This document shows, piece by piece, positions 1-5,702 of a stretch of 5,982 nt of DNA. The notes under the pieces are model-generated. The model made no database searches. It was not told the DNA's origin and saw only the letters and a program-made list of their open reading frames with translations. Every line of letters starts with the position of its first letter. Position 1 is the first letter of the stretch. A program made the translations under genes and the position numbers. The stretch covers positions 350,645 to 356,626 of the forward strand of contig DACB01000007.1 in the NCBI GenBank assembly GCA_002494495.1, read 5' to 3'. The DNA is from Methanobacterium sp. UBA294. Its GTDB lineage: Archaea > Methanobacteriota > Methanobacteria > Methanobacteriales > Methanobacteriaceae.

Positions 1-891
1 GATGCGGTAATCGAATTTACCTATGTTTTCAATTAAATCTACATAAGTATCTTGATCTATGATACCATCCATGGACATCTTGGAGACTTCCTGGTAAATC
101 TGGGTGGTCATGTCCTCACCGCTGGTTCCCTGTACCACCATCAATTCCCGGAGCAGATCTCGGGCTTCCATGAACTTGCCATCCAGGGCGTAGCTTATTA
201 TCTTACGCACGTCTTTAGGTTTGGCCTTGCTGACTACTTCGTGAACGCTTTCCTCACTGACTTCTTTATCTATAGTGGATGAGGCTTGTAATATGTTAAT
301 CGCCCTCCTCATATCTCCCTCTGCAAAGTAAACTATGCTCTCCAGAGCCCCATCGGTGGCTTTAATATTTTCTGCCTCAGCAATTATCTTTAACCTTTTG
401 ATGATATGGGATCCTTTTATTGGTGTGAAGCGGAATATAGCAGTCCTGGACTGGATGGGGTCTATTATTTTGGATGAGTAGTTACAGGAGAGTATGAATG
501 TTGATGTTTTGGTGTACATCTCCATCTCCCTCCGCAGGGCATGCTGGGCGTCCTTGGTCATGTTGTCCACTTCGTCCAGGAATATGATCCTGAAGGGCGA
601 ACCTACTGACTTTAACCTGCTGAAGTTTTTAATATCGTTCCTGACGGTGTCGATACCCCTGGCATCAGATGCGTTTAATTCTAATAAATTCTGTCTCCAG
701 TATTCTCCTAAGATGGTTCTGGCCAGTGCCAGGGCAGTAGTGGTTTTACCCACCCCAGCAGGGCCGGTGAACATAAGGTTTGGCATGCTACCTTCTTCAA
801 CGTATCTTTTAAGTCTTTGAATTATATGTTCCTGGCCAACAACATCATCTAAGGTTTGTGGCCTGTATTTTTCAACCCATGGTCCTTGCAT
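1..891 (-). CDS. rfcS: Replication factor C small subunit (clamp loader ATPase), 3' end beyond window
   Basis: AAA+ ATPase that, with RfcL, loads the PCNA sliding clamp onto primed DNA in the cytoplasm. The frame is open from the ATG at 891 to the window edge, giving 297 residues; the family is usually about 315-320 residues, so roughly the last 20 are missing. Visible motifs: the N-terminal WVEKYRP box (residues 5-11), Walker A GPAGVGKT (43-50), the NASD/RG region (73-79), Walker B FLDEVD (104-109), sensor 1 SCNYSSK (135-141) and the arginine finger R149. The usual SRC motif reads SRT (148-150). Residues after about 230 form the helical collar domain. An in-frame TAA lies immediately before the ATG, so no longer start is possible, and a GGTGAT ribosome binding site sits 5 nt upstream. 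No intein interrupts it. It is separated from the gene upstream by 215 nt and appears to have its own promoter. Identification is secure. Confidence 0.96.
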   Translation of the reverse strand, partial: MQGPWVEKYRPQTLDDVVGQEHIIQRLKRYVEEGSMPNLMFTGPAGVGKTTTALALARTILGEYWRQNLLELNASDARGIDTVRNDIKNFSRLKSVGSPFRIIFLDEVDNMTKDAQHALRREMEMYTKTSTFILSCNYSSKIIDPIQSRTAIFRFTPIKGSHIIKRLKIIAEAENIKATDGALESIVYFAEGDMRRAINILQASSTIDKEVSEESVHEVVSKAKPKDVRKIISYALDGKFMEARDLLRELMVVQGTSGEDMTTQIYQEVSKMSMDGIIDQDTYVDLIENIGKFDYRI

Positions 892-896
892 TTATA

Positions 897-902
897 ATCA
901 CC
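897..902 (-). promoter_or_regulatory. Ribosome binding site of rfcS
   Basis: On the minus strand this reads GGTGAT, 5 nt before the ATG at 891, matching the anti-Shine-Dalgarno end of archaeal 16S rRNA. It supports the chosen start. Confidence 0.8.
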
Positions 903-999
903 ATCATTCAATTAGTAATAATTTAATTTTAAACTTTTTTTGTTTATTTAGGATGTTTCCAAAAAGTACATCTTACCATTTGGTTTCTGTTTTTATTGT

Positions 1000-1041
1000 T
1001 AGATAAAATCTATCGAAAAAAGTGTTTAAAAATTTATTCGG
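1000..1041 (-). promoter_or_regulatory. Candidate rfcS promoter with palindrome near the predicted transcription start
   Basis: On the minus strand CCGAATAAATTTTTAAAC (about 1041-1024) resembles an archaeal BRE plus TATA element. About 25 nt downstream lies the 13-bp inverted repeat TAGAT-AAA-ATCTA (1000-1012 on the plus strand), where transcription would start. The leader would be about 110 nt. A second A/T-rich element at 922-933 could be an alternative TATA box giving a very short leader, so the assignment is tentative. Confidence 0.35.
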
Positions 1042-1084
1042 AATTAGTAAATTTTAATATTTTAAATAAAATTGGAATGATGAT

Positions 1085-1093
1085 AAAAAAAAA
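1085..1093 (-). terminator. Oligo(T) terminator after the Roadblock gene
   Basis: A run of nine T on the minus strand, 13 nt after the stop codon at 1107-1109 and preceded by CCGC. Euryarchaeal RNA polymerase terminates at such U tracts without needing a hairpin, and no hairpin is evident here. Confidence 0.6.
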
Positions 1094-1106
1094 GCGGTTG
1101 TATCTT

Positions 1107-2348
1107 TTAATTAAAGAAATCACGTAATTCTGGGTGGATCTGCTCTTTGATACCAAGGTCATCTAGCAAGTGACCAAATGATTCATTTATGATCTTAAAT
1201 TCCGGCCTGATCATTCCTTTAAATGCTGAGTAACCCATTACTTTACCATAATTCTCAGTTATAATGGTTATTATTTTACCGAAGCTTTCTTTGAACACCA
1301 TCTCCCGGTTTGAGACTGGTATTTTATCTGCGTTCTCTTTTATTTTAGCGAAGTCAATGGATGAATTATTTTTAACATCCACACCATCCAGTAGTACCTT
1401 ACATTCATCCACGGGTAAAAATTTACGGGTCAATCCCCTGGCAGGTGCTACTCCCATTATTTTGCTGGCTCCAATTGACATGGCAAGGAATATTGATTCA
1501 TATATTTTCAGTATAAGATCGAGACGGGCATCATCATCATCTGGAATTTCAGTAACTTTCTCTAGTTTGGGGAAGGCAATAGGTGGTTTTATAACAGGTA
1601 TAGTAACTTTAGGTTCTTCGCGAGCAGGTGTATCCTGTTCTCCAGAGATTATTTTCGGCTCTTCTATATATATTTCAGGTTCTTTGGTTACCTTTTCTGT
1701 GGTTTCTGGTTCTGCTGTCACTTGTTCTGCAGTTATTTCCTCGCTAGTGGTTTCTGTTACTGTGGCTTCAACAGATTCTTCCTTTGGTTCAACTTCAGCA
1801 ACTTCTTTGATTGGTTCAGGCACTGGTTCTTTTACTATTTCAACAGGTTCAGGTATTTGCTTTTCAACTGGTTCTGGTTTGGCTGATTTTTCTTTGATAG
1901 GTTCATGTTCTGCTTTTTCTTTAATTGGTTCTGGTTCGGCAATTTCCTCTTCCAGTTCTTCCAGCTGTACAATGGTTAAGTCCTTGGTGATGTCTATGAT
2001 TTTCTGGGCTGCTCTCTTGGAGGCGATCATTATAAAACCCACGTTGGCAGTGTTTTCCATTAGCACAATTAAGAGGACATTTCCCAAGTGTAAAAATAGT
2101 GCTTTACCCTTCTCTGATTCTACCAGAACTCTTTCGATTATACCATGGTTTGAGACATCGATGAGTCTTTTGGATGAGCCGGTTATAACATTGGACATGG
2201 GGCCGAATAATTCAATGTCCAGATCCTGAAGCAGATGATGGGATAGTACTTCGCCATTGATGTCAACGATTAGACTTCCGTTGACTCCATCGGTCTTAAC
2301 CAGTTCACTGGTAGTCTTATCCAATTCTATCTTTAACTCAGAATTCAT
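1107..2348 (-). CDS. Roadblock/LC7-domain protein with Glu/Pro-rich linker and uncharacterised C-terminal domain
   Basis: A 413-residue protein in three parts. Residues 1 to about 122 look like a Roadblock/LC7 domain: GVNGSLIVDINGEVLS (21-36), then RVLVES, GKALFLHL, VLLIVLMENTANVGFI and a final basic helix KRAAQKI. Such domains (MglB-type) dimerise and regulate small GTPases. Residues about 130-268 are an acidic, proline-rich, low-complexity linker with EPIKEK/EPVEK-type repeats, probably disordered. Residues about 270-413 form a mainly helical domain, containing GASKIMGVAPARGLTRKFLP (293-312), that I do not recognise; C316 is its only cysteine. No signal peptide or membrane segment is seen, so it is probably cytoplasmic. 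An in-frame TAA directly precedes the ATG, fixing the start; the upstream GTGG is a weak ribosome binding site. No cognate GTPase gene is in the window. It has its own TATA box and terminator. The N-terminal domain call is good; the biological role is unknown. Confidence 0.88.
   Translation of the reverse strand: MNSELKIELDKTTSELVKTDGVNGSLIVDINGEVLSHHLLQDLDIELFGPMSNVITGSSKRLIDVSNHGIIERVLVESEKGKALFLHLGNVLLIVLMENTANVGFIMIASKRAAQKIIDITKDLTIVQLEELEEEIAEPEPIKEKAEHEPIKEKSAKPEPVEKQIPEPVEIVKEPVPEPIKEVAEVEPKEESVEATVTETTSEEITAEQVTAEPETTEKVTKEPEIYIEEPKIISGEQDTPAREEPKVTIPVIKPPIAFPKLEKVTEIPDDDDARLDLILKIYESIFLAMSIGASKIMGVAPARGLTRKFLPVDECKVLLDGVDVKNNSSIDFAKIKENADKIPVSNREMVFKESFGKIITIITENYGKVMGYSAFKGMIRPEFKIINESFGHLLDDLGIKEQIHPELRDFFN
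1804..1934. repeat. Degenerate coding repeat in the Roadblock protein linker
   Basis: Three imperfect 17-bp copies of a unit like TCTTTGATTGGTTCAGG occur at 1804-1820, 1891-1907 and 1918-1934. The last two are exactly 27 bp apart, encoding tandem nine-residue units EPIKEKAEH and EPIKEKSAK. Related EPVEK and EPVPEPIKE units lie between the first and second copies. The pattern suggests expansion by replication slippage within a disordered linker. Confidence 0.7.
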
Positions 2349-2437
2349 TTAACCACAGTTCAGATTGTGAATCGCTATTTTACATAATTTATTAACTAGC
2401 TCAAAGATTGGTTATCAATTAAACTTCAGATTGATTT

Positions 2438-2457
2438 ATTATATATCATATATTTAA
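2438..2457 (-). promoter_or_regulatory. TATA-box promoter of the Roadblock gene
   Basis: On the minus strand the segment contains AAATATATGATATATAAT, a strong archaeal TATA-type element. It lies between the T tracts ending the hydrogenase operon and the ATG at 2348; transcription would start near 2415, giving a leader of about 65 nt. ATTGATT occurs on both sides (2430-2436 and 2462-2468) and its inverse ATCAAT at 2414-2419, which may be regulator sites. Confidence 0.55.
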
Positions 2458-2473
2458 GATAATTGATTGTTTT

Positions 2474-2493
2474 AAAAAAAAATTAATAAAAAA
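2474..2493 (-). terminator. Oligo(T) terminator of the hydrogenase operon
   Basis: On the minus strand, T6 (2493-2488) and T9 (2482-2474) tracts follow the large-subunit stop codon by about 26 nt within a very T-rich stretch. This is a typical euryarchaeal intrinsic terminator, and it separates the operon from the promoter of the next gene. Confidence 0.65.
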
Positions 2494-2519
2494 TAAGAAA
2501 GAATATTGAAATCCTTTAT

Positions 2520-3971
2520 TTAGAGCAACTGTCTTTTAATTAGTTCACCATTGCTGTCATAAATGTCTAATTCCATTGATGTACTTCCATCAATTGCATG
2601 GGTTGCACATGATAAACAGACATCATAGGCTCTGACAATCATTTCTAGCTGATTTTTTAATCCTTCAGAAACTTCTTCACCGTGAATCATCTTTTTAGCA
2701 GTTTCACGAACACCCTGATCAATAGCCAGGTTATTCTGGCCAGTTGAAACTATTAGGTTAGCTCTTTTAATGAATCCTGCACCATCAGTTTCGTAGTCGT
2801 GTATGAGTGTTCCTCGGGTAGCTTCAATAATACCTACTCCCCTACGTGTTTCACTGGATTCTTTGGCCTCTTCTTTGGTCATCAATTGTTCAGTTAATGG
2901 TTGTCTGATATCGGTGCCTGTGATACTGTCATCTTCTAACAGTTGTACAGCTCTTTCTGAGGCATACATCAATTCAATAAGACGAGCATAATGGTATAGT
3001 AGCGGATTTTGTGCCAGTCCGAAGTTTTCCTTGTATTCTGCAAACATTTCTGAGGCTTTTTCAGTAGGTATGTTGTTTATAACGTTAAGTCGGGCCATTG
3101 GTCCCACACGATAGCTTCCATCTGGGAATCCGATTTGTTTCAGATATGGGAACTTCATGTATGACCAGGGTTGTACTTTTTCTTCGATATAATCCAGGTA
3201 ATTTTCTGGTTCAAATTCATGTACCATGTTACCGGTCGAGTCAATTACCTTTACATCACCGTCATAATAGGTTATATCTCCATTATTTTTAGTTAAAGCT
3301 GCAAAATGACTTTCAACAGGACCTAAAAGTTCGATTTCTTCGGCATATTTTGTAAATAATGGTTTGGCTACTTCAAATCCTTTTTCTACAAGTCCAATTG
3401 CATTTTTAGCTTTGGCTAGTAAATCAGCTTGTTGATCAGAAGATAATCCTCTGGATTGTCCTCCGGGAATTGCTGTTACCGGGCTGATTGGTTTTCCACC
3501 CACAGTGGCGGTAATTTCCTGTCCAATCTTCCTGGTTTTTATGGCCATGGTGGCTATTTCTGGGTTGGATTTATAGATTCCAACCACATTTCTAAGGGCA
3601 GGGTCTGATTCAGGACCCATCACAAGGTCTGGACCTGCAAGGATGTAAAAGTGCAGGGCATGAGAATGTACATACTGTCCTAAAAGCAATAATTCCCTCA
3701 ATTTTTTGGCTGTTTCTGGTGGTTCTAATCCAAATACCTGGTCAGTTGCCTTGGCTGCTGCTAAGTGGTGGGCGGTTTGACATACACCACATATCCTGGG
3801 GGTTATTCGTGGTGCTTCTTCCACAGCTGCACCTTCCAGGAATTTTTCGAATCCGCGGATTTCCATAACATGGAAATGGGCATCTGAAACATTTCCAGAG
3901 TCATCAAGTTGAACGGTTATTTTTCCGTGACCTTCGATTCTTGAAATTGGAGCTATTTCAATGTTTTTCAT
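2520..3971 (-). CDS. [NiFe]-hydrogenase large (catalytic) subunit, Mvh-like
   Basis: Catalytic subunit that carries the Ni-Fe(CN)2CO centre and splits or forms H2; cytoplasmic, paired with the small subunit encoded just upstream. It has 483 residues from the ATG at 3971, close to MvhA length. Motifs: RIEGH (11-15, with the proton-transfer Glu E13), RICGVCQTAHH (59-69, Ni ligands C61 and C64), D115 in the ILAGPD helix, GPMARLNV, TRGTLIH with R386, and DVCLSCATH (450-458, Ni ligands C452 and C455). The 25-residue tail after H458 is the peptide normally removed by a hydrogenase maturation protease. All four ligands are Cys codons; there is no selenocysteine or VhuU-type split. Two prolines usual in the family are replaced (T385 and V451). 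The ATG at 3971 is preferred because AGGTGAT lies 4 nt upstream; the GTG at 3980 lies within that site. Group 3c is inferred from overall resemblance; the precise subgroup is uncertain. Confidence 0.92.
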   Translation of the reverse strand: MKNIEIAPISRIEGHGKITVQLDDSGNVSDAHFHVMEIRGFEKFLEGAAVEEAPRITPRICGVCQTAHHLAAAKATDQVFGLEPPETAKKLRELLLLGQYVHSHALHFYILAGPDLVMGPESDPALRNVVGIYKSNPEIATMAIKTRKIGQEITATVGGKPISPVTAIPGGQSRGLSSDQQADLLAKAKNAIGLVEKGFEVAKPLFTKYAEEIELLGPVESHFAALTKNNGDITYYDGDVKVIDSTGNMVHEFEPENYLDYIEEKVQPWSYMKFPYLKQIGFPDGSYRVGPMARLNVINNIPTEKASEMFAEYKENFGLAQNPLLYHYARLIELMYASERAVQLLEDDSITGTDIRQPLTEQLMTKEEAKESSETRRGVGIIEATRGTLIHDYETDGAGFIKRANLIVSTGQNNLAIDQGVRETAKKMIHGEEVSEGLKNQLEMIVRAYDVCLSCATHAIDGSTSMELDIYDSNGELIKRQLL

Positions 3972-3975
3972 AATA

Positions 3976-3982
3976 ATCACCT
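3976..3982 (-). promoter_or_regulatory. Ribosome binding site that fixes the large-subunit start
   Basis: The minus strand reads TAGGTGATTATTATG. The AGGTGAT overlaps the small-subunit stop codon TAG and ends 4 nt before the ATG at 3971. The upstream in-frame GTG (3980-3978) is part of this site, so it cannot sensibly be the start. Confidence 0.85.
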
Positions 3983-4892
3983 ATTTTTTCACCAGTTGTG
4001 GAATGAGACTAACCTGTTTCTCTTCCATAGTGGTGCTTCCAATTACAAATCCATAAATTAAATGTCCTATATCGTACATTTGTTTTTCAACATCTTTTTC
4101 TGGCATTTTTGAAAGGTGAGCAATTCTTTTGATAACTCCGTTATAAATATCGTGGCTTGGCTCCCTCAATACGTCCAAGGATGGTCCACCACAACCGTGG
4201 CAGGGCACACCGGCTGAGGTGCAAAGGCCACCGCAACGGCCTAGAGTAACTGAACCTAAACATACGTATCCCTGACTAAGGAAACATTTACCAGGTTCTG
4301 GTTCACCTTCTATTCTGCGTTTAATTTTATCGAATTCCACATGTTCCATCTGGTTTTGGCAGTCTGCACACACTGTTTTTTTAGGAACATTGGGAGCTTC
4401 ATCGTTTATAAGTGGAATCAGGATATCATGGGTTAGTTGTTCTTTAGGAGGGCAGCCAGGAATGAATCCATCAATTTTTGTAAAGTCTGCTGCAGGATGG
4501 ACAATGCTTAAAAGTTCTGGTACAACCTGGTTGGGTAATTCAGCAGGTTCTGTACTGGGGTTATCTGTGTAACTTCTTGACATTACATCTTCTGGAGTGT
4601 ATAAATCGGCCATTCCGGTTATACCACCGTAGCATGCGCATGTACCGTAGGCGATTAATATCTTTGAATTTTTTCTAATTGTCTCTAATCTTTCCTTATT
4701 TTCTTTGTTTCTGACTGATCCAGTTACAATTCCTATATCAATATTTTCAGGTATTTCCTTAATATCCATAATTACTGGTGCAGAAACAATGTCAGCATTA
4801 TCGAAAAGTTTGGTTATGTCTTCGTGTAAATCCAGTATGGAAATCTCACAGCCATCACAGCTGGCCAGTGTTTCAATTGCTATGTTTACCAT
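3981..4892 (-). CDS. [NiFe]-hydrogenase small (Fe-S electron-transfer) subunit, Mvh-like
   Basis: Electron-transfer partner of the catalytic subunit, predicted to carry three [4Fe-4S] clusters; soluble, with no twin-arginine signal or membrane helix. It has 303 residues, about MvhG length. Proximal cluster ligands are C12 and C15 (SCDGC), C85 (YGTCACYGG) and C147 (IPGCPP). Eight further cysteines supply two more clusters: C175 and C178 (CADC), C203, C211, C220, C224, C231 and C234 (CHGC). The ATG at 4892 overlaps the V4R stop codon as TAATG and has a GGAG site 9 nt upstream, indicating translational coupling. An in-frame ATG at 4907 would add five residues but has no binding site. The C-terminus (240-303) is helical. 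With no MvhD in the operon, the electron acceptor is probably different from that of standard Mvh; the ferredoxin encoded first in the operon is the obvious candidate. Confidence 0.92.
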   Translation of the reverse strand: MVNIAIETLASCDGCEISILDLHEDITKLFDNADIVSAPVIMDIKEIPENIDIGIVTGSVRNKENKERLETIRKNSKILIAYGTCACYGGITGMADLYTPEDVMSRSYTDNPSTEPAELPNQVVPELLSIVHPAADFTKIDGFIPGCPPKEQLTHDILIPLINDEAPNVPKKTVCADCQNQMEHVEFDKIKRRIEGEPEPGKCFLSQGYVCLGSVTLGRCGGLCTSAGVPCHGCGGPSLDVLREPSHDIYNGVIKRIAHLSKMPEKDVEKQMYDIGHLIYGFVIGSTTMEEKQVSLIPQLVKK

Positions 4893-5440
4893 TATTTTCC
4901 ACTCCATTTGATGGTTAAGGTTTTAAGACATGCATTAGGTCCCACATGGTCTATATCGATTTTACCCTTTATATCCATAACTTCTTCTACAGCTCCTACT
5001 GTATATCCATATAAAAGGTAGCAGAGTGGTCCTTTTTGAGGCAATCCTGTTCTTCGGAGGGTTTGTCGTACAACACAATCCATGAATAGTAGTTTTACTG
5101 TAACTTCATTTTCATTCTGAGTTACGTAACTATTCTGATCTGCTGGTTTCCATTTTTCGAAGTAAAATTCATGGCCCAGAACTTCACCCATTTCATCAAG
5201 TGCTTTTTCCAGGTCTTCAGTTTTGTCCATCATCTTGGCAGATTCGTGTCCCATTCGTTTACCAGCCTGATAAACAATGGCATTTGCACCTCTTCCTGAA
5301 ACCTGTTCCAGTGCACTGGACATGGAACCCATGAACTTCATCAAAACATGCAATGCATCTTCGTAATCATCCAGGTCTCCACCAGTTTCTTTGGGAATTA
5401 GTTCTGGTTTAAATGTCCCTTTAATATCTTCAATCGCCAT
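4892..5440 (-). CDS. V4R-domain (4-vinyl reductase / hydrocarbon-binding type) protein
   Basis: A 182-residue soluble protein. The C-terminal half matches the V4R pattern: GPLCYLLYGYTVGAVEEVM (138-156) followed by the strand segment GPNACLKTLTIKW (167-179). The helix GRGANAIVYQAGKRMGHESA (49-68) fits the N-terminal part of that fold. V4R domains are related to TRAPP Bet3 and bind small, often hydrophobic ligands; they occur in BchJ and in XylR/DmpR sensor regions. Three cysteines, C122 (MDCVV), C140 and C171, could bind a metal or cofactor. There is no DNA-binding domain, so it is not itself a classical regulator. It lies between the ferredoxin (10-nt gap) and the hydrogenase small subunit (1-nt overlap), which suggests its product works with the enzyme, in assembly, electron transfer or sensing. 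A ribosome binding site GAGGGG overlaps the ferredoxin stop codon. The domain assignment is fairly firm; the function is unknown. Confidence 0.82.
   Translation of the reverse strand: MAIEDIKGTFKPELIPKETGGDLDDYEDALHVLMKFMGSMSSALEQVSGRGANAIVYQAGKRMGHESAKMMDKTEDLEKALDEMGEVLGHEFYFEKWKPADQNSYVTQNENEVTVKLLFMDCVVRQTLRRTGLPQKGPLCYLLYGYTVGAVEEVMDIKGKIDIDHVGPNACLKTLTIKWSGK
4902..4905 (-). promoter_or_regulatory. Ribosome binding site that favours the inner small-subunit start
   Basis: The minus strand reads GGAG 9 nt before the ATG at 4892, inside the end of the V4R gene. The ATG at 4907 has only AACCATCAA before it and no Shine-Dalgarno match, so the inner start is preferred. Confidence 0.65.
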
Positions 5441-5450
5441 TTTTAACCCC

Positions 5451-5702
5451 TCAAATTATTCTCTCCAATACATGATTGACTCTTCGGTCAATATACAATC
5501 TTTTTGCTACATGTATATCTTGGTGTTCCATAGCCTGTGCCGGGCATATTTCATGGCAAGAAAGACATGCCATACAGTCCTCTACTTTTACTACTTTGGT
5601 TTTATTTTTGGCTTCATCCATTTCGTAGACGTCGTTTGGGCAGTCTTCCACGCAAGAACCGCAACCAACACATGCGTCTTCGTCTATCACTATTTCTACC
5701 AT
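5451..5702 (-). CDS. Two-[4Fe-4S] ferredoxin, first gene of the hydrogenase operon
   Basis: An 83-residue bacterial-type ferredoxin, a small soluble low-potential electron carrier. Two cluster motifs are complete: C11-C14-C17-C21 followed by P (CVGCGSCVEDCP) and C43-C46-C49-C53 followed by P (CMACLSCHEICP). Residues from about 59 form a basic, probably helical tail (RLYIDRRVNHVLERII at the end) that minimal ferredoxins lack and that could dock to a partner. An in-frame TAA immediately precedes the ATG at 5702, and a GAGGT site lies 7 nt upstream, so the start is firm. The gene leads a four-gene operon and its stop codon TGA overlaps the ribosome binding site of the V4R gene. It probably accepts electrons from, or donates them to, the hydrogenase small subunit; this is inferred from gene order. 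Confidence 0.93.
   Translation of the reverse strand: MVEIVIDEDACVGCGSCVEDCPNDVYEMDEAKNKTKVVKVEDCMACLSCHEICPAQAMEHQDIHVAKRLYIDRRVNHVLERII

Noticed and set aside
494..820. Plus-strand open frame opposite rfcS
   Set aside because: It is antisense to the Walker A/B region of a secure clamp-loader gene and has no domain of its own.
1..891. Possible intein in rfcS
   Set aside because: Replication factor C genes of some archaea carry inteins, but this reading frame runs without insertion through Walker A and the later motifs.
1264..2229. Long plus-strand open frame (321 codons) opposite the Roadblock gene
   Set aside because: It is Ser/Thr/Gly-rich antisense of the Glu/Pro-repeat linker; the minus-strand frame has a recognisable domain, a promoter and a fixed start, so this is a shadow.
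3972..3980. GTG start three codons upstream for the hydrogenase large subunit
   Set aside because: The GTG is part of the AGGTGAT ribosome binding site; the ATG at 3971 is correctly spaced from it.
4893..4907. ATG five codons upstream for the hydrogenase small subunit
   Set aside because: It has no ribosome binding site, whereas the ATG at 4892 forms a TAATG coupling with the V4R stop and has GGAG upstream.
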